DNA of 34,147 nucleotides from Planctomycetota bacterium (GTDB taxonomy: Bacteria; Planctomycetota; Planctomycetia; Gemmatales; Gemmataceae): the NCBI GenBank assembly GCA_016872605.1, contig VGZI01000051.1:1-34147 (forward strand). Direction: 5' to 3'. The notes under the pieces were generated by a model, which saw only the letters and a list, made by a program, of their open reading frames with translations, was not told the DNA's origin and searched no databases. Below, one piece after another: positions 8,615-16,965 of the stretch; position 1 is the first letter of the stretch; every line of letters begins with the position of its first letter. Position numbers and translations under genes: made by a program.

Positions 8615-10249
8615 CTACTTGCTAACTTCCGGCAAGCCTTTGCCGAGTTCCGACAGGTCGCGCCAAGCCAGGATGCGCGGCCGTCCGATGTTGGTATCGA
8701 TGACCGCTTCGACGCGGATCGTGGGACCCTTGGCGTCGAAGTAGCCGATCGATTGTATGCGATAAACCTGCGTGCGCGCCGACAGGTACGGGGCGAAATC
8801 TCTCAGGGTCGTGATGCTGACCTGGGCTTCCGTGACCAGCCAGGCGGGCGTGTTGGAGATTGACTGCGTCGGGTCGAGCTTGCGGCGCGCCTCGACGATC
8901 TTGACCACGTCGGCGTCGGGAAGACCGATGGCGGTCAGCACGGCCGCGGGCGCGGTGTTGACGTTGATGCGTGGCGGCAACTCCGGAGTCGTCAGCGGAT
9001 CGGTGAACGTGCAAACCGTGAACAGGGCGGTCAACAGATCGGCGGTCCGCGTCAGGTCATTGAGCGGGCTGCTATACACCGTCGTCACTGTGCTGGACTT
9101 TCCTTTCGCGCCGGGCACGACTTTCGTGATGCCGACCTGGGCGCCGACAAGGTCAAACAGCGACTTGAGCGGATACTTCAGCGATTTCAAGTAGTTGGGT
9201 TGATAACTGGCCAGATCGCCTGGAACCGTCTTGGTGGAGCTGGACGAAGCGCCGCCGGTGAGCAGCGACATCAAGCTGCTGCCCGTGCTTTGCGACTTGC
9301 CGGCCGCGTTAGCCGGACCATACTGCTGGTACATGACCAGGAACTTGATCATGTCGTCGGGTATCTGCTTTTTCGTCAGATTCTCCGAGAGCAGCTTGAG
9401 GTCCGTATTGTTGATGAAGATGTAGGGCTCACCGGTAAACGGGTCGCAGTTTTGCTCGCGACTATACACCGTTAGGTACGCTGAAAGCCCGCGATCGAAA
9501 CCCTCCGCCGCCTGCTCGCCTTCGTCCATGAAGCCGTTGCGATTGGCGTCGGATCCGTACAGCAGTGCGGGGGTGACATCCTTGACCAGGAGCAACTCGT
9601 CGATGCTGTCAAGCGGGCCGCCCTTGATGCGATAAGGGGGCTTGAGATTGCCGTAGTAGTCATTGCCCACTCCGCCGGCTGCCGCTCCCGCCGAGCCGCC
9701 CATGAAGGCGACGATGTTGCTGGCGATCTCGTCGGTCATGTTCGGCAGCTTGACGAGCTTGTCGAGCAGCGTCTGGCCGGTCGGGTCGAGCTTCATCATG
9801 GCGTTGGGATTGATCTTGCTCGATTCATCCATGACGCCGTACTGGCAGATGGCGGCGGCGGAATCGTCCGGATCGGCGGGCGCGACGATGCTGAAATAGC
9901 CCAGGAGCTTGCCGTCGCTGGCTTTCAGCGCTTGATTGCCGAAGACATCGGGGTTGTTCCAGAAGTTGCCGGCCAGCTTTTGCGTGAAGCTCTTGGGATT
10001 GCTGAGCAGGGCCGTCGCGTAGTGGATGCCCGAATCCGCCAAAGCGCGAGCCTGCACGTTGCGATGGCCGTACTCCGACGCCTTTTGTTCGCTCGACATC
10101 GAGTCGCTGAAGTAGTAGCTGACGATCGACAGCGACGCGACGACGATCAAAACCGCCACGAGGACGACGCCGCGGCGCTTTTCGTTGTCATTCTTCGGCG
10201 CCTCCGGCACGGGCGCCTGCATTGCTTCGTCGGCCATGGTCGTGCTCAC
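8615..10249 (-). CDS. gspK: Type II secretion minor pseudopilin GspK
   Basis: 544 residues. A hydrophobic N-terminal helix (about residues 28-46) follows KRRGVVLVAVLIV, the GspK-style prepilin junction, and is followed by the conserved ARALADSGIHYA segment. Near residue 425 the motif RINVNTAPAAVLTAIG begins a helix-hairpin-helix-like (SAM-like) stretch that is diagnostic for GspK. The protein is longer than the usual 310-350 residues because of insertions in the alpha domain. The chosen start is a GTG at 10249 overlapping the gspJ stop as GTGA; an in-frame ATG at 10237 is an alternative. GspK is expected to cap the pseudopilus tip with GspI and GspJ, all encoded next to each other here. Confidence 0.85.
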   Translation of the reverse strand: MSTTMADEAMQAPVPEAPKNDNEKRRGVVLVAVLIVVASLSIVSYYFSDSMSSEQKASEYGHRNVQARALADSGIHYATALLSNPKSFTQKLAGNFWNNPDVFGNQALKASDGKLLGYFSIVAPADPDDSAAAICQYGVMDESSKINPNAMMKLDPTGQTLLDKLVKLPNMTDEIASNIVAFMGGSAGAAAGGVGNDYYGNLKPPYRIKGGPLDSIDELLLVKDVTPALLYGSDANRNGFMDEGEQAAEGFDRGLSAYLTVYSREQNCDPFTGEPYIFINNTDLKLLSENLTKKQIPDDMIKFLVMYQQYGPANAAGKSQSTGSSLMSLLTGGASSSSTKTVPGDLASYQPNYLKSLKYPLKSLFDLVGAQVGITKVVPGAKGKSSTVTTVYSSPLNDLTRTADLLTALFTVCTFTDPLTTPELPPRINVNTAPAAVLTAIGLPDADVVKIVEARRKLDPTQSISNTPAWLVTEAQVSITTLRDFAPYLSARTQVYRIQSIGYFDAKGPTIRVEAVIDTNIGRPRILAWRDLSELGKGLPEVSK

Positions 10250-11052
10250 GGAGTGGTGGAGGGTGCGGGAAAACTATTCGACGTCGGCAAGGCAATGATC
10301 TGCGTGTAAGTCGCTCCATCCATGTAGTAATTCGGCGACGATTCATCGAAGCTCTTACGCAGGGTGATCTTCACGCTGATCGCCGCGGGAGGCCCCGGCG
10401 GCAGTCCCCCCTCAACTTCCGGCGGAGTTTGCCCGTCCCATTCGTCCTTCCAGGACGTGCTGTCGAAGTAGGAGAACTCGATGCTCTTGACCTCCTTGGC
10501 GAACACACGGCTCTCTTGATCCGGCAACGACGTTGGGTCAATGTCGGCCTGCTCGTTGGTCGATTGCTTGATCTCCGTGCGGGCCAGCCCGCCCGGCTTG
10601 TCGACGCTGCCCGCAACCCAGTACACAATCCGGCTCACGTCGCTCTGCGCTTCGCTGGTCGGATCGCGCAGAGCCATGTTCGCCTTGCGAACGCGAAACG
10701 TCGTGAGCGACACAAACGTTTTGCCCCCGTAAACGCCGGTGTTGCTGTGAACCAGATTGGCCGCGGGGTCGCCCATCATCGCGCCATCTGCGCTGGCGGC
10801 GCCGCCGAGCGTATAGTCATTGACGCGGGGATCTTCGGCCCCGAGTTGGCCCACGATGTCGGATCTGATGCGCGCGAAGATGTTTCGCACAAGAGCGCCT
10901 TCGGCCGCGGCATCCCGGCCAAGCTGAGCACTGGAAAGATACGTGTCAAACGCATAGTAGAGGCCCAGGAGCAGGAGCAGCCCAAGCGCAACGGCGAGCA
11001 CCATCTCCAAGAGCGAGAATGCGGACCGCTTCGTCGGCGTCGACATGCGCAT
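10246..11052 (-). CDS. gspJ: Type II secretion minor pseudopilin GspJ
   Basis: 268 residues. The type III prepilin signal is RSAFSLLEMVLAVALGLLLL: a short basic leader, then Phe+1 and Glu+5, then a hydrophobic helix. An Ala stands where the residue before the cleavage site is usually Gly. The body is beta-rich and fits the GspJ family in size and in the conserved Arg/Trp-containing strands. The ATG at 11052 has GAGG eight bases upstream; an in-frame ATG lies at 11046. It begins nine bases after the gspI stop and its own stop overlaps the gspK start. It probably forms the tip complex with GspI and GspK. Confidence 0.82.
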   Translation of the reverse strand: MRMSTPTKRSAFSLLEMVLAVALGLLLLLGLYYAFDTYLSSAQLGRDAAAEGALVRNIFARIRSDIVGQLGAEDPRVNDYTLGGAASADGAMMGDPAANLVHSNTGVYGGKTFVSLTTFRVRKANMALRDPTSEAQSDVSRIVYWVAGSVDKPGGLARTEIKQSTNEQADIDPTSLPDQESRVFAKEVKSIEFSYFDSTSWKDEWDGQTPPEVEGGLPPGPPAAISVKITLRKSFDESSPNYYMDGATYTQIIALPTSNSFPAPSTTP

Positions 11053-11061
11053 CGTTGAACC

Positions 11062-11535
11062 TCACTTGCCCGCTTCGGGTGAATCCGGCGTCGGCGTGCC
11101 TTCCTGCGGCTGCGGCGCTGGATCGAACGTCGTGCCGCGATACTTCTGCGCGTCAATCACGTACTGGCACAAGTACGATTCGACCAGATTGCCGCCCACG
11201 ATCTGCCCTTTGACCCACACTTCGACCTGCCAGCAAAACCCGTCTTCGTCCATCCGCGACGCTTTCGATTTCCACTGCAAGTCCTGATCGCTGTCGCCGA
11301 ACGGCACAAAGCTCTCGTTGGTATTGTCCACCGATTCGATGCCGGCGATGTACTCCGCCAGTTTCGACTGGCAGCGCAGACTCGTGCGCGTCTGCATGCG
11401 CACCTCTTCCGCGCTACCCGTCCCCAGCAGCATCAGGTGAAAGATGGCAACGACGGACATGAAGAAGATCGTGACGGCCACGATCACTTCCAATAACGTC
11501 AAGCCCGGTCGTTTGCTGCCCGTTCGCAGTGTCAT
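11062..11535 (-). CDS. gspI: Type II secretion minor pseudopilin GspI
   Basis: 157 residues. The prepilin signal SKRPGLTLLEVIVAVTIFFM shows Gly at -1, Leu at +1 and Glu at +5. The open frame extends further upstream, but those residues are antisense-like and overlap gspH. The start was therefore set at the ATG at 11535, which overlaps the gspH stop as ATGA. The C-terminal tail is Pro/Thr rich. Length and position between gspH and gspJ fit GspI. Confidence 0.82.
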   Translation of the reverse strand: MTLRTGSKRPGLTLLEVIVAVTIFFMSVVAIFHLMLLGTGSAEEVRMQTRTSLRCQSKLAEYIAGIESVDNTNESFVPFGDSDQDLQWKSKASRMDEDGFCWQVEVWVKGQIVGGNLVESYLCQYVIDAQKYRGTTFDPAPQPQEGTPTPDSPEAGK

Positions 11536-12089
11536 GGCTGCCCCGTGCCCTTGTATGATTCGATGCTGGCCGTTCCGGTCAAGGCGCGAACGCTTACGCG
11601 CATCGGCCGAATCCCTGGTGTGCCGACGAAAATCAGGCCGTCGTCGCGGGCGCTGCCGTCGGGGAGGAATACGGCCACGGTAGTCCATGTGCCGGTCGGC
11701 GCCCCGGCCTTCTCGATCGGAAAAATATCTTCCTCGCGGGTGCCGAAGATCGTGTTTTTCGGTATCAAGCCGCGAATGAAGTCCACCTTGTCGATCACTT
11801 CCTCGGCGGGGTTGCCGTTCCAATCGGCCGAGTCTTCCGGCGCCAGCTGATAGGCCCGGCTATTGGGCCAAACGGCAACGCGCCAGGCCCGGCCTTCGTC
11901 CATGGCCCGCGCCCGCGCCTCGGCGAGCTGGCCGCTAATTGCATCCGCCGCCGCCGTAGCGCTCGCGTCTCCCAACATTGTCCGCATGAGCGGGACGGAA
12001 ACCGCAGCCATGATGACGAAAATCGCCAGCACGAGCAATATCTCGAGCAGCGTGAAGGCCGTTCGGTTATGGGAGGTTCGGATTCGCAT
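11532..12089 (-). CDS. gspH: Type II secretion minor pseudopilin GspH
   Basis: 185 residues from the ATG at 12089; a TTG three codons earlier (12098) is a possible alternative. The prepilin helix HNRTAFTLLEILLVLAIFVI carries Glu+5 and is followed by a region typical of GspH (VPLMRTML ... ISGQLAEARARAMDEGRAWR). The C-terminal half is a beta domain. The usual -1 Gly is replaced by Ala. It sits downstream of gspG and overlaps gspI by four bases. Confidence 0.82.
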   Translation of the reverse strand: MRIRTSHNRTAFTLLEILLVLAIFVIMAAVSVPLMRTMLGDASATAAADAISGQLAEARARAMDEGRAWRVAVWPNSRAYQLAPEDSADWNGNPAEEVIDKVDFIRGLIPKNTIFGTREEDIFPIEKAGAPTGTWTTVAVFLPDGSARDDGLIFVGTPGIRPMRVSVRALTGTASIESYKGTGQP

Positions 12090-12107
12090 AGCCTTCAATC
12101 CGGTATG

Positions 12108-12145
12108 CGTTCAGCGCTCGCGCAGCGCCATGCGTGCGCTGAACG
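12108..12145. repeat. Imperfect hairpin between gspG and gspH
   Basis: The arms CGTTCAGCGC (12108-12117) and GCGCTGAACG (12136-12145) are exactly complementary and enclose an 18-base loop that begins TCGCGCAGCGCC. Sequence and layout resemble the palindrome at 8564-8605, so it is probably another member of the same dispersed family. Confidence 0.75.
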
Positions 12146-12164
12146 TATGCGGGGATCAGGAAAT

Positions 12165-12584
12165 CTATTGTTTCCGTTCGACGTTTTGCCAGTTGCCGAT
12201 CTCTTTGTTCTCCGGCGCGGGTGAAATCGTGGAGATGTCCGGGCGCCGGCTTTCATTGCGGCCACCGTTCTTGTCGTACTTGTATTCTTTCTTCCAGGGA
12301 TCGTAGAGTGCATCGACTTCGATGTACTGCCGACCGTCGGTGTCCTTCACCGTAAGCTGGCGCAGGCTGTCGGGGTATTCGTTGTGCTTCAACTTGTATT
12401 GATCGCACGCATTCTGCAACACCTTGATTTTCGAGCGAGCGATGTCCTCTTGGCTACCGCTCAGAGCATCCATCAAAAAGTACCCGCCGATGCCGGCGAG
12501 GGCGACGATGATTGCCACCACCACCAACATTTCCATCAGCGTAAAACCGCCGCGGCGCCGATCCGAATTCTCACGTAACAACAT
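12165..12584 (-). CDS. gspG: Type II secretion major pseudopilin GspG
   Basis: 139 residues. The prepilin signal RRRGGFTLMEMLVVVAIIVA has Gly-1, Phe+1 and Glu+5. The alpha-spine is followed by the motif ALYDPWKKEYKYD, which matches the conserved DPWG-x-x-Y segment of GspG. Family length is about 135-150 residues. A strong ribosome-binding site (GGGAGG) lies about seven bases before the ATG. Major pseudopilins need more product than the other components, and the hairpins on both sides of this gene could help set its separate expression level; that is inference. Confidence 0.9.
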   Translation of the reverse strand: MLLRENSDRRRGGFTLMEMLVVVAIIVALAGIGGYFLMDALSGSQEDIARSKIKVLQNACDQYKLKHNEYPDSLRQLTVKDTDGRQYIEVDALYDPWKKEYKYDKNGGRNESRRPDISTISPAPENKEIGNWQNVERKQ

Positions 12585-12667
12585 GGCACAACCTCCCTTA
12601 CAGTTATCGGTCTGACCCGATGTTAATATATACCACCCACCCCGATTAAAGAACCGTGAGCGGAACC

Positions 12668-12722
12668 GTAGACATCACGCTCCGCGTGATGGTGGCGGCA
12701 TCACGCGGAGCGTGATGTCTAC
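12668..12722. repeat. Perfect 24-bp-arm hairpin between gspF and gspG
   Basis: The arms at 12668-12691 and 12699-12722 are perfectly complementary around a 7-base loop (GTGGCGG). Each arm also contains its own small palindrome, CACGC TCC GCGTG. The hairpin begins eight bases after the gspF stop on the transcribed strand. The same core, CACGCGGAGCGTG, recurs inside pheT at 27034-27060. Confidence 0.92.
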
Positions 12723-12729
12723 GATCTCG

Positions 12730-13941
12730 TCAATTCTTCATCACCCGGCTCATCTTGAACACCGGCAACAAAAGCCCCAGCACGACCAGCAAAATCACTA
12801 CCGCCATCACCAGCAGCATCAACGGCTCCAACAGGCGGATCATCAGTTCCAGTTGTCGCGTCGTGCGGCGATCCAGCGCGTCGGCGGTGTCGAGCAGCAC
12901 CTTCTCGAGCTGGTTCGACTCCTCGCCGACGGAGATCATTTCGACGATATCGCGCGGCAAGTATTCGCAGCCGGCCAGCGGTTGGGCGATCTTTTTACCG
13001 GCCGTCACGTGCTCGGCTGCGTCGGCGATGGCGGCGCTCAAGACCTTGTTGCCTGTCGAATCCTTGGCGATTTTCAGCGATTGCAAGATCGGAATGCCGT
13101 TCTTCAAGAGTGTGCCGAGAATGCGCGTGAAGCGCGACAGCGCGAAGTTGAGGTAGATCGTGCCGATCACCGGCAAGCGCAGCCGCATCTCGTCCATCCA
13201 GAAAAGGACCCCTTCCTGGGCCGTGATCTGCCAGTAGGCGAAAACACCGGCTACGGCAAGAATCAGAAGCGCCCACCAGTAGGCGATGATCGTTTCGCTG
13301 GTGCCGATGAGCGCGCGCGTCAACAGCGGCAGTTCGCCTTCGCGGTCCAGCTTCTCGAAGATCGGCTTGAACATCGGCACGAAAAAGACAACCAGGACAA
13401 ACAGCACCAAGCAGGCAACGACGGCGAGAAACGCCGGGTAGGCGAGGGCGCCGATCACCTTGGCTTTGAGGTCTTCTTGATGTTCCGTGAAGACGGCAAT
13501 GCGCTCGAGCACATCCTCAAGGAATCCGCCTTCTTGGCCGGCGCGAACCATGCTGACGGCAAGCTCGCTGAACGCGTTGGGGAACGCCCCCAGCGCGTCG
13601 GCGAGCGTGGTGCCGTCGGCGACCTGGGCGTGGACCTCGCGCAGAATCTCCGCGAGGCCCTGGTCGGTGCTTTGCCTTTCGAGGATTTCGATGCTGCGTA
13701 AGAGAGGCACGCCCGCACGGAGGAGATCGGCGAGTTGGGAGAAGAACGTGGCCATGACGCGCGAGCTGATGCTGGCGCCGCCGCCCCGAAGGTTGCCTGC
13801 CCCCTTGGATTCTTCGATCTTGAGCGCGAAGAGCCCCTGCGCGTCGAGCATGGTGACGACTTCGCGCTCGCTGTTGGCGGTCATCGTGCCGGTGGTACGC
13901 TGCCCGGAACCGGCCATGGCTTCGTAGGTAAATTCGGGCAT
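12730..13941 (-). CDS. gspF: Type II secretion inner-membrane platform protein GspF
   Basis: 403 residues, the usual GspF/PilC length. The start PEFTYEAM and the N-terminal TxDAxxxxxAxxxL-type domain are typical. Two T2SSF repeats follow (about residues 70-190 and 270-395). Each has a cytoplasmic helical bundle containing the family signature around FFSQLADLLRAGVPLLRSIE and FTRILGTLLKNGIPILQSL. Three hydrophobic helices lie near 165-190, 215-240 and 370-395. It anchors the ATPase GspE to the membrane and lies immediately downstream of gspE. The ATG at 13941 has AGGTG four bases upstream. Confidence 0.93.
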   Translation of the reverse strand: MPEFTYEAMAGSGQRTTGTMTANSEREVVTMLDAQGLFALKIEESKGAGNLRGGGASISSRVMATFFSQLADLLRAGVPLLRSIEILERQSTDQGLAEILREVHAQVADGTTLADALGAFPNAFSELAVSMVRAGQEGGFLEDVLERIAVFTEHQEDLKAKVIGALAYPAFLAVVACLVLFVLVVFFVPMFKPIFEKLDREGELPLLTRALIGTSETIIAYWWALLILAVAGVFAYWQITAQEGVLFWMDEMRLRLPVIGTIYLNFALSRFTRILGTLLKNGIPILQSLKIAKDSTGNKVLSAAIADAAEHVTAGKKIAQPLAGCEYLPRDIVEMISVGEESNQLEKVLLDTADALDRRTTRQLELMIRLLEPLMLLVMAVVILLVVLGLLLPVFKMSRVMKN

Positions 13942-13953
13942 TCTGCACCTGGT

Positions 13954-14008
13954 GTAGGGTGCGTGAAACGCACCGCAGCCACAGAACGGTGCGTTCCACG
14001 CACCCTAC
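13954..14008. repeat. Near-perfect 22-bp-arm hairpin between gspE and gspF
   Basis: The arms at 13954-13975 and 13987-14008 match with one mismatch in 22 positions. The left arm begins GTAGGGTGCGTG and the loop is 11 bases. It fills the 71-bp gap between gspE and gspF almost completely. Confidence 0.9.
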
Positions 14009-14012
14009 AGTA

Positions 14013-15713
14013 TCAAAACAAATCCGCCGCCGTCACGCGGGCGACTTCGTCGATGGTCGTGACGCCCATTGTGACTTTCTTCCAGCCGTCCTGGCGTAGC
14101 GTGATCATGCCGTTTTTCAGGGCCTCGGTTCGCAGCACGTTGGCATTGGTTCGCTGCACGATCAGGTCCTTCATGGCGTCGGTATTGACGAGCAACTCGT
14201 AGATGCCGGTACGGCCGCGAAAGCCGGTCTGATGGCAGGTGCGGCAGCCTTTGCCGCGATAGAGAACTTTGGGCGGCGTCTGGGTCGAGACTCCCGGGAA
14301 GTCCGCGGGCAACTCGCCGATGTGCGGCTCGTAGCCTTCCTTGCATTCCGCGCAGATCGTTCGCACTAATCGCTGCGCCATGACACCTTCGACCGTGCTC
14401 GACACCAGGAACGGCTCGACGCCCATGTCGATCAAACGCGTGAACGCGCTCGGCGTGTCATTGGTGTGCAGCGTCGAGAAGACGAGATGGCCCGTCAGCG
14501 ACGCCTGGATGCCCGCCTCGGCCGTCTCGAAATCGCGCATTTCACCGATGAGGATGACGTCCGGGTCGTGACGCAAGATGCTGCGAAGGCAGGCCGCGAA
14601 CGTCAGGCCGATCTTGGGGTGAATCTGAATCTGGCTGATGCTCTCTTGTTGATACTCAACCGGGTCTTCGACGGTGATGATCTTGGTGGTGTCTTCCTTG
14701 ATTTCGTTGAGAGCCGAGTAGAGCGTGGTGCTCTTGCCCGAGCCGGTGGGGCCGGTGACGAGGATGATGCCGTGCGGGCGATCGATCATCTTCTTGAATA
14801 TGCCGTACGTTTCGGGGAGCATGCCGACGTTCTTGAGGTTGAACACCATGCGCGACTTGTCGAGCAAGCGCATGACGATGCCTTCGCCGTGGATCATCGG
14901 GATGATCGAGACGCGGACATCGATCTCGCGGTTGTTGACGCGCATCTTGATGCGGCCGTCCTGCGGCAGACGCTTCTCGGCGATGTTGAGCCGAGCCATG
15001 ATCTTGATGCGGCTGATGATGGCGGCCTGGAAGCGATTGATCTCCGGCGGCAGATTCTGCGTCTGCAGCAAGCCGTCGATGCGGTAGCGGATTCTGAGGG
15101 CGTTCTCTTCCGGCTCCACATGGATATCGCTGGCCCGCTCGTTGGCGGCTTCCATCAGGATTTCGTTGACCAGCTTGACGACCGAGGCTTCCTGCGCCTG
15201 CTTGGCGATTTCGCTGTCGTCGGCTTCGATCTCTTCGAGAAGCTCGACCGCGTCGCGCTCTTGAACCATGGCGGTGACGGTTTCGCCGCCGACGCCGAAA
15301 TGGGCCTTGATGAGCCGCGTGATCTCGCGCGGGCTCGCCAACACAGGATGCACGTGTAAGCCGGTGAGCGTTTGCAACTCATCGATGGCGTTGACATCGA
15401 ACGGATTGCCCGTCGCCACCACCAGCGAGCCGTTGGCGCGCGAGAGCGGCATCAGATTGCGGCGATGCACCAGCTTCATCGGCATCAGCCGGATCGTTTC
15501 CGGATCGACTTGCGCCGTCGTCAGGTCGACGTACTCCATGCCGAACTGCTCGGCCAGCAGCGGCAGCACGTCGTCTTCCTTGGCGAAATTGTTCTCAATG
15601 ATAATCGCGTGCAACGGCTTGTTCGGCGACTGAGCGACGGCTTCCTGCAGCCTGGGCACATCGGTTTCCTTCATGGCCCCTTTTTGCACCAGAGTTCGCA
15701 CCAGGTTCTTCAT
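14013..15713 (-). CDS. gspE: Type II secretion assembly ATPase GspE
   Basis: 566 residues. The N-terminal MshEN-like domain covers about residues 1-150. The catalytic part has the Walker A motif GPTGSGKST (about 320-328), the Asp box ITVEDPVEY, the Walker B segment ILIGEMRDFETAEAG and the His box SLTGHLVFSTLHTND. A tetracysteine metal-binding site (C-A-E-C and C-R-T-C, about residues 455-500) is present, as in GspE and PilB. It powers pseudopilus assembly at the cytoplasmic face with GspL and GspF. It is the first gene of the cluster on the minus strand. AGGAAAG lies about six bases before the ATG. Confidence 0.94.
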   Translation of the reverse strand: MKNLVRTLVQKGAMKETDVPRLQEAVAQSPNKPLHAIIIENNFAKEDDVLPLLAEQFGMEYVDLTTAQVDPETIRLMPMKLVHRRNLMPLSRANGSLVVATGNPFDVNAIDELQTLTGLHVHPVLASPREITRLIKAHFGVGGETVTAMVQERDAVELLEEIEADDSEIAKQAQEASVVKLVNEILMEAANERASDIHVEPEENALRIRYRIDGLLQTQNLPPEINRFQAAIISRIKIMARLNIAEKRLPQDGRIKMRVNNREIDVRVSIIPMIHGEGIVMRLLDKSRMVFNLKNVGMLPETYGIFKKMIDRPHGIILVTGPTGSGKSTTLYSALNEIKEDTTKIITVEDPVEYQQESISQIQIHPKIGLTFAACLRSILRHDPDVILIGEMRDFETAEAGIQASLTGHLVFSTLHTNDTPSAFTRLIDMGVEPFLVSSTVEGVMAQRLVRTICAECKEGYEPHIGELPADFPGVSTQTPPKVLYRGKGCRTCHQTGFRGRTGIYELLVNTDAMKDLIVQRTNANVLRTEALKNGMITLRQDGWKKVTMGVTTIDEVARVTAADLF

Positions 15714-15784
15714 TCCGAGCTTTCCTGACGTAGCGAGAAGCCGACCGCTTTCGGCGTGCGGGTTTGTCGTAGGGTGAGCGGTTT

Positions 15785-15813
15785 ATGTTATCCTTTAGGC
15801 TAACGGCCTGCAA
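15785..15813 (-). promoter_or_regulatory. Weak candidate promoter for the secretion operon, overlapping a near-palindrome
   Basis: On the minus strand TTGCAG (15808-15813) and TAACAT (15785-15790) are separated by 17 bases, and lie about 75 bases before gspE. Matches to consensus are only partial. The stretch 15787-15804 (GTTATCCTTTAGGCTAAC) is an almost symmetric inverted repeat lying across the -10 region, so it could be an operator between the divergent genes gspE and 15950-16609. This is speculative. Confidence 0.28.
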
Positions 15814-15949
15814 ACCGAATGTCCATTGAGGAAGGATTTTCCGATTGCAATGGGCTACGAAAAATGGGACGATTCTGCCAGGGATGCCAATTCTGCCGTG
15901 CCCATGCAGTCACTTGTATCCGCCAGTCCATTAGAGGGAGATTAAACAA

Positions 15950-16609
15950 ATGAGAATCGATTCTAATCTTTGGCCTCGCCGCGTCATGCTCGTAGTTACC
16001 GCACTCGCGTGCGGTTTGTTTCTCCTTCTCGGCGATTCGGCCCGCGCCGAGCCCGACGACAAGGATGCCATCATCAAGCTTCAGCAAAAGGAGTTGGAAC
16101 GGCAACAAAAAGAAATAGAGCTTCTGAAGCGCACTCTCCGTGAACGCGAAGCCGCCATTCTCCTACTGGAGGAGAAAGTGAAAGTGACACACGCCAAGGC
16201 CGTCGCCCTTGAGCAACGCGTCAAGGACGTGACTCACAAGAATGAGCTTCTGCTTCGAACGCTCGGTGAGGCTATGAACCACATCGTGAAACTCGAGGCT
16301 GGCGGCAAGCCAAAGCCGTTTCTTCCTCGCGATCCCAACACGAACCCGCCCGCCGGCAGGGTGGACGGTAAGATTCTCAAGGTCGAGGGCGCATTCGTGG
16401 AACTGAGCATCGGCACGGACCACGGAGTCAACGTCAACCACACCCTGGACGTGTACCGTCTTCAGCCGGTGCCGAAGTACCTGGGCATGATTCGCATTGT
16501 TGACGCGAAGTCTCAAACGTCCGTTGGCCGGCCCCTGGATCCCAAGATTAAAGTCGAGCTGAAGGTCGGCGATCTGGTCACGTCGAGCCTCGACGCGCCG
16601 AAAGAGTGA
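15950..16609 (+). CDS. Exported coiled-coil protein of unknown function
   Basis: 219 residues. A signal peptide (about 1-33, ending ARA) precedes a long charged coiled coil (about 38-105) rich in Lys, Gln and Glu. The C-terminal 90 residues form a compact beta-rich domain with the pattern GKILKVEGAFVELSIGTDHG ... GDLVTSS. This resembles the small beta-barrel at the end of FlgT and related planctomycete proteins, a fold-level guess only. GGGAG lies about nine bases upstream of the ATG. It diverges from gspE, so a shared regulatory region of about 235 bp is possible, but nothing else ties it to secretion. Confidence 0.75.
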   Translation: MRIDSNLWPRRVMLVVTALACGLFLLLGDSARAEPDDKDAIIKLQQKELERQQKEIELLKRTLREREAAILLLEEKVKVTHAKAVALEQRVKDVTHKNELLLRTLGEAMNHIVKLEAGGKPKPFLPRDPNTNPPAGRVDGKILKVEGAFVELSIGTDHGVNVNHTLDVYRLQPVPKYLGMIRIVDAKSQTSVGRPLDPKIKVELKVGDLVTSSLDAPKE

Positions 16610-16619
16610 TGGCTTAGGC

Positions 16620-16871
16620 TCATGGCATTGGCTGCGCCGCTTCCGTCTCCACCTTCACAATGTGGCCCAAGTCAATGTGGATGGTCCGTTCAATCAGCGG
16701 TTTCTCCGTATCCGTCTGATCTCATAGCGGCACAACGAGCACGGCCATGCCCATGCCGACCCAGAAAAGCTCCCGATTGCGGACTTCATGCACCGTTCCG
16801 TCGCTTACGAACAGGCGCAAGGGGACAAACGGTTTCTGGCCCACAAGTTCTTGCAGATCAGCAGATGTCAT
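16620..16871 (-). pseudogene. Small conserved planctomycete protein interrupted by one in-frame TGA
   Basis: From the ATG at 16871 (GAGG six bases upstream) the frame reads TSADLQELVGQKPFVPLRLF and continues to VLVVPL. It then meets TGA at 16722-16724, codon 50. The same frame resumes directly with DQTDTEKPLIERTIHIDLGH and ends at TGA 16620-16622. The combined 83-codon product has the shape of a small family common in planctomycetes: a PF-x-PF/L-R start, a DG turn, an HP/NREL-like segment, then a strand ending IVKVE. A single C-to-T change of an Arg CGA codon would explain the stop. It lies 94 bases downstream of the TIGR03000 gene on the same strand. Sequencing error or stop readthrough are alternatives. 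Confidence 0.6.
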
Positions 16872-16965
16872 TGTTAGCCTCGACTGTCTCCCCAAATTCG
16901 GTAAACGTCTTCGCTCGGCGATATTGCGCGATACCGCCAAGCGAACGGACGCTCAACCGCGCGAC

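Noticed and set aside
12712..13701. 329-codon plus-strand frame opposite gspF
   Set aside because: Antisense of a well-conserved GspF; no domain pattern.
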